Assembly (NCBI GenBank): GCA_027080445.1
Contig: JALWRY010000396.1
Coordinates: 1-12,606, forward strand
From: Thiohalobacter sp.
Lineage (GTDB): Bacteria; Pseudomonadota; Gammaproteobacteria; DSM-19610
Length of the DNA stretch: 12,606 bases
Direction: 5' to 3'
Shown: positions 1 to 5,770 of the stretch, piece after piece
Numbering within the stretch: position 1 is the first letter of the stretch
Layout of the letters: each line of letters opens with the position of its first letter
Position numbers and translations under genes: made by a program
Notes under the pieces: generated by a model
The model's database searches: none
Told to the model about the DNA's origin: nothing
What the model saw: the letters and a program-made list of their open reading frames with translations, nothing else

Positions 1-214
1 GTTCCATGTCATCACCGAGTTGATCCCGTGCCTGCCCCAGCGTGCTCCGGCCCGGAGTGACGCCGAAAACCCTGGAACGACCATCGGGCCGTATGTCGAT
101 CTGCCAGGGCAGACCTTTAATATTTTCAGCAGAATGTTCACTGGCGGGTTTCAGTGAAAGGAAAGCGGCGAGGATGAGGGTAAGGAAGATCAGCAGGGAA
201 AACAGGCGTTTCAT
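1..214 (-). CDS. Uncharacterised exported protein, N-terminal part (runs off window)
   Basis: On the minus strand an ATG at 214-212 opens a frame that stays open to base 1, giving 71 residues. The protein begins MKRLFSLLIFLTLILAAFLS, a basic N terminus and hydrophobic stretch typical of a signal peptide or N-terminal anchor. The mature part contains GLPWQIDIRPDGRSRVFGVT followed by a Ser/Thr-Leu-Gly-Gln segment, a style I associate with conserved hypothetical exported proteins of gammaproteobacteria but cannot name. No strong Shine-Dalgarno sequence precedes the ATG. It lies downstream of the sulfur globule-like gene in the same direction, separated by 133 bases holding two hairpins, so it is probably a separate transcription unit. 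Function unknown; the rest lies outside the window. Confidence 0.72.
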   Translation of the reverse strand, partial: MKRLFSLLIFLTLILAAFLSLKPASEHSAENIKGLPWQIDIRPDGRSRVFGVTPGRSTLGQARDQLGDDME

Positions 215-241
215 GGTGGGAATAGTAGCATTTTATGTGTG

Positions 242-315
242 CGGTTGCTGTTTTGAAACGCAACCGGGCACACATCAGCCTTATGACAATTGCCGAAAGG
301 CTGATGCTTGTGCCC
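242..315. terminator. Two adjacent hairpins after the sulfur globule-like gene
   Basis: A 7-bp stem pairs 242-248 (CGGTTGC) with 260-266 (GCAACCG). It is immediately followed by a longer imperfect stem pairing 266-282 (GGGCACACATCAGCCTT) with 297-315, whose complement differs only by a small bulge. They lie between the stop of the gene at 348 and the next start at 214, both on the minus strand, so a terminator or mRNA 3'-end stabiliser is the natural reading. Neither stem is followed by a clear T-run in either direction, so intrinsic termination is uncertain. Confidence 0.4.
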
Positions 316-347
316 AAGTGTGGTGTTAGCCTGATTGTACAGGCAGC

Positions 348-773
348 TTACCGGTTGGTGGCCTGCTGCTGCGGTTTCCGGTTATTCGGCGCTGCAGGTG
401 TTGCTGCGCCCGTGGGATAGGGTGCATACGGGCCGCCCCAGTAGCCGGGATAACCGTATCCGCCGTAGTACGGATAGTAACCATAGTACGGATAGTAACC
501 GTTATAGCCGTAGTAGTCGCCATAGTAATCACCATAGCCTCGACCACGACCACGTCCGCTGCCACTCATGCTGAAACCCATGTCGAAATCGCCGTTACCT
601 AATATATCGCCGAGTCCGTCACCCCAGCCATCACCCCAGCCGCGATTATAATAGGGGCCATATCCGTATCCTGGCCCCCACCCCGGGCCGCCCCACCATG
701 CCTGCGCATTACCCAGTGGTAACACCGCCGCAAACACCAAAGCGGTAAGTAGCGTCTTTTTAACTGTAAACAT
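348..773 (-). CDS. Sulfur globule protein-like Gly/Tyr-rich secreted protein
   Basis: The protein is 141 residues. Residues 1-25 form a signal peptide (positively charged start, hydrophobic core, cleavage site ending GNAQA). The mature protein is almost all Gly, Tyr, Trp, Asp, Pro and Asn: a WWGGPGWGPGYGYG start, WGDG repeats, an SMSGSGRGRGRG segment, then YYGDYYGYN and YYPYYG repeats, and a Pro/Ala/Gln tail. This composition with a Sec signal matches the structural proteins (Sgp/CV family) that coat sulfur globules in sulfur-oxidising bacteria such as Allochromatium. I chose the ATG at 773 because GGAGGG lies 7 bases upstream and the signal peptide starts there; the same frame is open further upstream to 938 but that extension has no such features. 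Other glycine-rich surface proteins are the alternative. No sulfur-oxidation genes are visible next to it. Confidence 0.8.
   Translation of the reverse strand: MFTVKKTLLTALVFAAVLPLGNAQAWWGGPGWGPGYGYGPYYNRGWGDGWGDGLGDILGNGDFDMGFSMSGSGRGRGRGYGDYYGDYYGYNGYYPYYGYYPYYGGYGYPGYWGGPYAPYPTGAATPAAPNNRKPQQQATNR
466..501. repeat. 18-bp tandem duplication within the sulfur globule-like gene
   Basis: Two consecutive 18-bp copies, 466-483 and 484-501, begin TAGTACGGATAGTAACC and differ only in the last base. On the minus strand they encode the back-to-back Tyr/Pro/Gly motif YYPYYG, so the protein's repeat array seems to have grown by in-frame tandem duplication. Confidence 0.85.
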
Positions 774-780
774 AACAATA

Positions 781-786
781 CCCTCC
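781..786 (-). promoter_or_regulatory. Ribosome binding site that fixes the sulfur globule-like start
   Basis: GGAGGG on the minus strand lies 7 bases before the ATG at 773-771. It is one of the strongest Shine-Dalgarno matches in the window and supports the short form with an intact signal peptide over the longer open frame. Confidence 0.8.
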
Positions 787-942
787 GACATCTGAATAGT
801 TGCGTTAGCGATGAAAGTTTTATTGTCTACGGAGGCCACGATGACACATGAAATTGATTTGGCGTGCAAAACCGTAGCCCGTAGCCCGACGGCTATAGTC
901 TCCAGGCATCCCGCCATTCTTTCATTGAGGAGGATCAAAAAA

Positions 943-1029
943 ATGAAGGAAATATTGTTTTTGTCGCGAGGTATATTGGTGGCGCCGTCAGCAGCGCTCA
1001 GCCGGTTACGGTCACCTTTTGTGTTGTAG
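943..1029 (+). CDS. Possible 28-codon ORF with strong RBS; doubtful
   Basis: An AGGAGG at 928-933 sits 9 bases before an ATG at 943, followed by 28 codons (MKEILFLSRGILV...) to TAG at 1027-1029. The good ribosome binding site is the only argument for it. It ends just before the IS256-family remnant, so it could be the start of a gene cut by that insertion and later decay, or chance. I do not recognise the product. The surrounding 774-1035 region is otherwise without a visible gene. Confidence 0.18.
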   Translation: MKEILFLSRGILVAPSAALSRLRSPFVL

Positions 1030-1035
1030 GCATAG

Positions 1036-1275
1036 GATTACGTCCGAACCGCCATCTACACGAACAACGCAGTCTAAGCCGTCCATCGCCAGTTCCGGAA
1101 ACTGACGAAGACCAAGGGCGGCTTCGCCAACGAGAACAGCTTACTTAAGCTGCTCTATGCTGGTATCTTGAAAGCATCAGAGCGTTGGACGCATCCGATA
1201 CAGAACTGGAACCTGACATTGTCTCAGCTGGCAATACACTTCCCAGGCAGACTGGAGGAACACATCAGCCTCTGA
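1036..1275 (+). pseudogene. IS256-family transposase, C-terminal remnant with internal stop
   Basis: Reading plus-strand codons in the frame of 1048 gives a typical IS256/Mutator-type transposase C terminus: RTAIYTNNAV, a stop, AVHRQFRKLTKTKGG, FANENSLLKLLYAGIL, ERWTHPIQNWN, LTLSQLAIHFPGRLEEHISL and a TGA at 1273-1275. Family members usually have Asn-Ala-Ile/Val-Glu-Ala/Ser here, so the TAA at 1075-1077 sits where a Glu codon is expected, consistent with a G-to-T change. Everything upstream of about 1036, including the first catalytic residues, is missing. It is an inactive fossil of about 80 codons. Its orientation is opposite to the flanking genes, and it lies between the sulfur globule-like gene and the Rhs-linked small gene. 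Confidence 0.82.
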
Positions 1276-1287
1276 TGGATAGACCGC

Positions 1288-1311
1288 TGACACAGAGTTT
1301 TGAACTCCCTC
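1288..1311. repeat. Probable right inverted-repeat end of the IS256-family remnant
   Basis: The bases TGACACAGAGTTTTGAAC and the following CTCCCT, 13 bases after the transposase stop, resemble the terminal repeats usual for IS256-type elements (GACACA followed by a TTTTG/TTCTG core). No matching left end was found in the window, as expected for a 5'-deleted copy. The 50 bases from 1312 to 1361 carry no feature I can name beyond a 5-bp hairpin (ACGAG/CTCGT). Confidence 0.4.
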
Positions 1312-1361
1312 TCTGCATCAGGTATTTACGAGTTACCTTACTCGTGGATTGCCGCATAGTA

Positions 1362-1757
1362 TTATTCTGTACATGATATGATATTACCTTTTCTCTTAAT
1401 GTGATCGAACTTTAATGGGGTTTGATCCAGAATCTCTGGCGCTGCTTCACGAATGTTTTCCTTGATTACAATACTGCATCCCTGATTTGCTAGACATGAC
1501 TTTATGTCGTTATACATAGCGTTTTCACCTAATTCTGAAATGCAAATAGCCCTGCTTAGATCTCCTGCTTTAATTGCAGCTGCAATATCCCTGTATTCAA
1601 CGTAACGACCTAGATTAACGCTGGCATTTGTCTTGTCGAAGTCAAGCGCTAATAAATGCAACATTTGTTTACGGTTTATAACTGAACCGAGCATATAGAA
1701 TGACGCATGAGTTATAGCTAGTATTAAACCAATTTTTAGGGCTTTCTTGATTTGCAT
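1362..1757 (-). CDS. Small membrane-anchored protein linked to Rhs; candidate immunity protein
   Basis: The protein is 131 residues. It starts MQIKKALKIGLILAITHASF: a short basic N terminus then one hydrophobic segment at about residues 7-26, so the remaining 100 residues probably face the periplasm. That part has four cysteines (about 72, 88, 94, 129), compatible with disulfides. The ATG at 1757-1755 follows the rhs stop codon by a single base (TAATATG), indicating translational coupling. An in-frame ATG at 1781, overlapping rhs, is an alternative; neither has a clear ribosome binding site. A small gene right after the 3' end of an rhs gene is, by precedent, usually the immunity partner of the Rhs C-terminal toxin, and its AT-rich composition matches that tail. 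I recognise no family; the immunity role is inference. Confidence 0.7.
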   Translation of the reverse strand: MQIKKALKIGLILAITHASFYMLGSVINRKQMLHLLALDFDKTNASVNLGRYVEYRDIAAAIKAGDLSRAICISELGENAMYNDIKSCLANQGCSIVIKENIREAAPEILDQTPLKFDHIKRKGNIISCTE

Positions 1758-1758
1758 A

Positions 1759-3583
1759 TTATAATCCAGGAGGTGGTTCATTAAAGTTACGGTTAAACCC
1801 CTTTTGCACACATTGGCATTTTGTGTCTGGGCCAGTAATGTAAGGCTCTTTAGTTGGCAAATCTACGTCGAATGGTTTCCCGCACTTCGGAGTACAATGT
1901 AGCCTTGTACACACAAACATATTTGCTGGGAGGCAGGCTTCAGTAAACTGAGCTGCGCAAAGTAAACCTCTAACGCCGTCTGGTAGGTCATCAAACAGAC
2001 CTTTGTTTTTTGTGCTTGGTGCTATTGGAGGTCTTGGAGCAGACCTTCTCGCACGTTGCCTATGGGCAGAATTCCCTGATAAGCCCTCTTCGTCAGTGTA
2101 TTTTAACGGGTTTTCATCAACGTAGGCGTATGTGTTTATGCCTCCATTGATGCCGATATGATCACTGGTCAGGTAACGACCGGTATCCGGATCGTAATAC
2201 CTGAAGTAGTTGTAGTGGAGGCCAGTTTCCTTGTCGTAATACTGGCCCGGGAACCGCACATTTAATGTGACAGCGTTCCCATCCCCATCCGGGTCTTCAT
2301 TGACGGTCGCCTTCCCGAATGGGTCATAACTGGCCGTCCACACGGTTGTGCCGGATTCATCGGTGAGCACCTGCGGCGTCCCGAGCGGATCATTATGAAC
2401 GTACAACAGCACCCCATTATTCCCCGGCACCGCCTGCACCGGCGTAATCAACCAGTCCAGCACATCCCGCACCGCCGTGGTTTGCGTGTTGTGTGGCCTG
2501 AACCCGGTATCGGCTTTAGCCACCGTCGTCCCCGTATCAACCCCCAACCACGCCAACAACACCTTCTTCTGCAACAGCAACAGATCCCCCACATTCAACT
2601 GCCCGTCCCGGTTCATATCGGCATGGATGAACTGGGCACTGGTCGGCGTACGGGTCCCCATCACCATCTGGTACATCAACACCAGGTCCCCGGCATTGAC
2701 CTGACCATTTTCATTGATATCGCCATCCCCCGGGAACGCGCTGGCGTTGACCGGGCTGGTCCCGGCCGTGACTTCGGCACCGTCGCTGATGCCGTCGCCG
2801 TCACTGTCCGGGTTCTGACTGTCGGTGCCGGTCTGGAACCATTCGATCAGGTTGGTCAGGCCGTCGCCATCGCTGTCAGGGTTTTGCGGCAGGGTGCCGG
2901 CTTGGGCTTCCTGGGCGTTGGGGATACCGTCCTGATCGTCATCGGGGGCATAGACGGCCAGCAGTTGGCCGTTCAGGTACAGGTATTCGCGAAGGACATT
3001 GCCGGTACGGTCGGTCTCGGCCAGGCGTTCGCCATTCAGGCCGTAGAGGACGTAGTCGCCCCGGGCGGTGGTTTCATCCGTCTTGGCGATGCGCTGGCCG
3101 AGGCCGTTGTAGCGGAAGCTGGCCCTGAGGGTGGCGTTTTCGGTGGCGGTGGTCAGGCGGTTGTGCGGGTTGACGGTGTAGGTCCACACGCCCTGGCTGA
3201 GGGTATTGCCGTTGTTGTCGCGCAGCACATTGGTGGCGCCGAGGCTGCTCAGGCGGTTGCTGTTTGGGGTATAGCCGGCCGGGGTGGTGACGCCATCGGC
3301 GATCAGCTGGGTGCGGTTGCCGTTTTTATCGTAGACGTAGGCTCTGGCGCCGAACGGGCCGGCGGCGCTGGTCAGGCGGTTTAAGGGATCATAGCCGAAG
3401 GTGCTGTTGCCGGCCTGCGGATCGGTCTGGCTCAGGCGGTTGCCGTTGGCGTCGTAGCCGGGATAGGTGCGGTCGAGCGCGGTCACGGTCGGGGCGGCGA
3501 GGTTATCGACGACGCGCTGGGCGGTGAGGCGGTAGGCGGCGTCGAGGGTCTGGTTCAGGCGCAGGCCGTTGCCGTAGGTCAGA
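1759..3583 (-). CDS. rhs gene, 3' part: last YD repeats, TSP3/dockerin-like insert, RHS core, variable tail
   Basis: This is the downstream piece of an rhs gene cut by the IS21 element at 3584. It continues in frame with the piece at 8212-11855 (codons Thr-Asp-Leu-Thr then Tyr-Gly-Asn-Gly). A GTG at 3486 could start a 575-residue fragment. In fragment numbering: YD repeats 1-180; acidic Ca-type repeats (PDSDGDGLTNLIEW, PDSDGDGISDGAEV) 181-247; two dockerin-like motifs (DINENGQVNAGDLVLMYQ, DMNRDGQLNVGDLLLLQK) 256-310; RHS core (NDPLGTPQVLTDESG, YDPFG, FPGQYYDKETGLHYNYFRYY) 360-445; motif DENPLKYTDEEGLSG near 457-471, where relatives have DPxGL; then a 105-residue tail with seven cysteines ending PPPGL. 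The tail matches no toxin family I know. It is AT-richer than the core. Without the upstream part it lacks a secretion signal. Confidence 0.85.
3578..3583. repeat. Target site duplication of the IS21 element, left copy
   Basis: GTCAGA, identical to 8212-8217, directly abuts the IS end. Collapsing the two copies restores the rhs reading frame. Confidence 0.85.
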
Positions 3584-3633
3584 TGTCAAGCGACACCCAG
3601 TCTTGCGCATTAAGGCGACACCCAGTGTTGCGC
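3584..3633. repeat. IS21 left terminal repeats (two tandem copies)
   Basis: Two 19-bp copies of GCGACACCCAGTSTTGCGC lie at 3590-3608 and 3615-3633 (C at the variable base in the first, G in the second), 25 bases apart. They are the transposase-binding repeats typical of IS21-family ends. Confidence 0.85.
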
Positions 3634-3680
3634 AGGTGTCATGATGATTAGGTAGCGTAAATCAATCGGTTACATTAGGG

Positions 3681-3706
3681 AACCCGGTGTCTGGCGACAC
3701 CGGGTT
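3681..3706. terminator. Perfect 11-bp hairpin downstream of istB
   Basis: AACCCGGTGTC (3681-3691) pairs perfectly with GACACCGGGTT (3696-3706) around a 4-base loop, 13 bases past the istB stop. Read on the plus strand it is followed by TTTTGT, so it is a better terminator for transcription entering the element from the left than for istB itself. In the minus direction it has no T-run but may still end or protect the istB transcript. Confidence 0.5.
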
Positions 3707-3718
3707 TTGTGACAGCGG

Positions 3719-4501
3719 TCAGCCGGTAGCGGCGAGGTTGGATTCCAGTTCACGTAGCCGATAGGAACGGCCCTTGATGTTGAGTACGTGGCTGTGGTGC
3801 AGCAGGCGGTCGAGGATGGCCGTGGCCAGGATTTCGTCGCCTGCCAGTATCTCCGGCCAGGCTTCGACACCTTTGTTGGTAGTGATGATAATGGCCCCCT
3901 TCTGATACCGGTGGGAGACCAGGCGGAAGAACAGCGAGGCCTCCTGGCGGGTCATGGGCTCGAAGCCGACTTCATCAAGGATCAACAGGCCGGTGTTAAT
4001 GTACTTTTTGCGCCGCAGCTGCGCGGGTGGCAACTCGGCATCACGGCGCATGGCCGGCAGAAGTTCGTCGAGGCGGTAGAAGACCACGCCGAAGCCATGC
4101 TCGATGGCCTTCACCCCCAGGGCCGCGGCCAGGTGGGTTTTACCGACGCCGGGCGGCCCCTGGATGAGCAGGGTGCGGTTCTCGCGCACCCACTGGCAGG
4201 TGGCCAGGGTTTCGATACGGGCGCGCTCGACCGAGGGCTGGAAGGCAAAGTCGAAGTTGCCGAGCGTGTGGCCGTTGGGCAGTCCGGACAGGCGCAATGA
4301 GGTCTGCAGCCGGCGTTCCTCACGGCGCTCAAGTTCGGCATCGAGCAGTTGATCGACCACCTGATGCGGGGCTGTATTCTGTTTGACCGCGTCGCTGATC
4401 AGCGGGTCGAGTTGCTCGGCGGCATGCACCAGTCCGAGGCGTTCCAGCCGCTGGCGGGTGGCATCGAGGTCCACGGTGGGGGTAGCGGTTTTGCGGCTCA
4501 T
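3719..4501 (-). CDS. istB: IS21-family transposition helper ATPase IstB
   Basis: The protein is 260 residues, the usual length for IstB. It is a AAA+ ATPase that works with the IstA transposase in target capture. Visible motifs are Walker A GPPGVGKTH at about residues 115-123, Walker B LLILDE at 172-177, and a TTN sensor-like motif near 207-209. The N-terminal helical region (LERLGLVHAAEQLD...) is also typical. Its ATG at 4501-4499 overlaps the istA stop (ATGA), the standard coupled arrangement. The frame is intact and all core motifs are present, so IstB is probably functional although its partner istA is interrupted. Confidence 0.95.
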   Translation of the reverse strand: MSRKTATPTVDLDATRQRLERLGLVHAAEQLDPLISDAVKQNTAPHQVVDQLLDAELERREERRLQTSLRLSGLPNGHTLGNFDFAFQPSVERARIETLATCQWVRENRTLLIQGPPGVGKTHLAAALGVKAIEHGFGVVFYRLDELLPAMRRDAELPPAQLRRKKYINTGLLILDEVGFEPMTRQEASLFFRLVSHRYQKGAIIITTNKGVEAWPEILAGDEILATAILDRLLHHSHVLNIKGRSYRLRELESNLAATG

Positions 4502-5027
4502 CGGGCCACCCCCGCCAGGGCGGCATACAGGTTCAGGGGGCGTTGTTCGGGGCGAAGACTGGCGAGCTGCTGCAGCTTTTTGCCCATGCGGCCGAGCGGC
4601 ATCGGCGCCTGGACGGTGTCGGTGGACGGGCCCTCGTAGTGGGCGGGATCGATGACGATCCGCTCCGGGGTGTGGCGCGGATGGCTGGCGACGAGTTGAT
4701 GGTCGGCCAGGATTTGCACCCGACCGCTGGCGCCCCGGACCTCGACACGCCGGCCGATCCAGGCGAATGGTACCGAGTAGCGGCGCTGTTCGAAGCCGAT
4801 GGTGGCATCCGCGGCGACGGTGCGGGTCACGGCGATATCGAACGGCTCGGGCAGGATCGGCAGCGGGGCCAGACAGGCCTGTTCCTGTGCCAGGCTGTCG
4901 GCGACACTGATCCCGGTGGCCGGGCAGAGCCGGCGCCGGGCCAGTCGCTGGACATGCTGGTCGGTGGCCTGCTGCAACTCGGCGAGACTGTCCCAGTGCC
5001 GGCGGTAGGGCGAGAAGCCGTTACGCA
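4498..5027 (-). pseudogene. istA: IstA transposase, C-terminal fragment (cut by IS66 insertion)
   Basis: This fragment supplies the last 173 residues of IstA, beginning GFSPYRRHWDSLAELQQA directly after the IS66 target duplication and ending at TGA 4500-4498 overlapping istB. It contains the conserved C-terminal region of IstA: LARRRLCPATG, then the beta-rich part RYSVPFAWIGRRVEVRG. Joined in frame to 7352-8095 it gives a 421-residue protein, normal for the family. A TTG near 4977 could start a short internal product, but nothing suggests it is used. Without the N-terminal HTH and DDE domain the fragment cannot catalyse transposition. Confidence 0.9.
5020..5027. repeat. Target site duplication of the IS66 element, left copy
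   Basis: GTTACGCA, identical to 7352-7359. Eight bases is the standard duplication length for IS66-family elements. Confidence 0.92.
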
Positions 5028-5048
5028 GTAAGCGTTCATACCAGGACG
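5028..5048. repeat. IS66 left terminal inverted repeat
   Basis: It starts GTAAGCGTTCATACC and matches the inverted right end at 7331-7351 in 17 of 21 positions. Confidence 0.9.
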
Positions 5049-5110
5049 TTCTTCCCGCAACACTGAGTGCCAGCTACAGTTGATTTTCAGTCCCTTACTG
5101 GAGATCAGTC

Positions 5111-5392
5111 ATGTCAAATACCCCACATTCCAACATTCATCGAGGCCGCTCCGCCTGGGAACAACTGATGGCGCAATACGCTGCCAGCGGGATAACCCAG
5201 CGCCAGTTTTGTAAACAACACAACCTGTCCTACGGTACGTTTTGCACCTGGCGCAAACGGCTCCGGTCATCAGCGTTAGCGAATGAGCAAACCGCAGCAC
5301 TGGTTGAGTTACCCCTGCAAGCCGCCGAGTTGGACTCCGCCTGGCGTGTGGAACTCGATCTGGGCCAGGGCGTTGTCCTGCGCATGAAGTAA
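5111..5392 (+). CDS. tnpA: IS66-family accessory protein TnpA
   Basis: The protein is 93 residues, the usual size for the first IS66 gene. It contains a helix-turn-helix of the form YAASGITQRQFCKQHNLSYG followed by TFCTWRKRLR (about residues 19-52) and the family's typical C terminus LDLGQGVVLRMK. It is thought to bind DNA and assist the TnpC transposase. GGAG at 5100-5103 lies 7 bases before the ATG. It is the first gene of the tightly packed tnpA-tnpB-tnpC operon, 5 bases before tnpB. Confidence 0.9.
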   Translation: MSNTPHSNIHRGRSAWEQLMAQYAASGITQRQFCKQHNLSYGTFCTWRKRLRSSALANEQTAALVELPLQAAELDSAWRVELDLGQGVVLRMK

Positions 5393-5397
5393 CCGGC

Positions 5398-5754
5398 ATG
5401 TTTTTCCCCGAAGCCCAGGTACGGGTGTGGCTGTGCACGCAGCCCACTGACATGCGAAAATCCTACGATGGCCTGTCGTCGCTGGTTCGCAATGTCCTGC
5501 ACGAAAATCCCACCAGCGGGCATCTGTTCGTGTTCATCAATCGCAAGCGCACGCAGATGAAGGTGTTGTATTTTGACCGTTCCGGTTACTGCGTCTGGTC
5601 CAAGCGTCTGGAACAGGGCCGCTTTCAGGCGCGTACGTCCGAGCACGGTAAAGTGGCCCTGGACTGGACGCAACTGAAACTGATTCTGGAAGGAATTGCG
5701 TTAAAAAATACGCGGCAATACAAGCGTTTTCGCTACCCTGAGCAGGCGCAATGA
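5398..5754 (+). CDS. tnpB: IS66-family accessory protein TnpB (Orf2)
   Basis: The protein is 118 residues, matching the family norm. Diagnostic segments are VRVWLCTQPTDMRKSYDGLS, GHLFVFINRKRTQMKVLYFD, and SGYCVWSKRLEQGRFQ. TnpB proteins are required with TnpA for IS66 transposition; their biochemical role is not well settled. The ATG is 5 bases after the tnpA stop and has no strong ribosome binding site of its own, so translation is probably coupled. The gene is full length and undamaged. Confidence 0.95.
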   Translation: MFFPEAQVRVWLCTQPTDMRKSYDGLSSLVRNVLHENPTSGHLFVFINRKRTQMKVLYFDRSGYCVWSKRLEQGRFQARTSEHGKVALDWTQLKLILEGIALKNTRQYKRFRYPEQAQ

Positions 5755-5770
5755 GGTATGATTATGCCCC

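Noticed and set aside
466..560. Short tandem repeats considered as a CRISPR-like array
   Set aside because: There are no unique spacers; they encode Tyr/Gly repeats of the sulfur globule-like protein.
841..869. Possible minus-strand promoter for the sulfur globule-like gene (TTGCAC, 17 bases, TGTCAT)
   Set aside because: Spacing is ideal but the hexamers match the sigma-70 consensus poorly (about 7 of 12), so it is not distinguishable from chance.
878..898. GTAGCCC direct repeat with a 5-bp hairpin, considered as a REP element
   Set aside because: Only two short copies and a weak stem; no second occurrence seen in the window.
774..938. N-terminal extension of the sulfur globule-like gene
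   Set aside because: The frame is open, but the strong ribosome binding site and complete signal peptide both point to the start at 773.
2395..3384. Long plus-strand open frame of 329 codons opposite the rhs 3' part
   Set aside because: Same reason: mirror of Rhs codon usage, with His/Gln/Gly/Val-rich nonsense translation.
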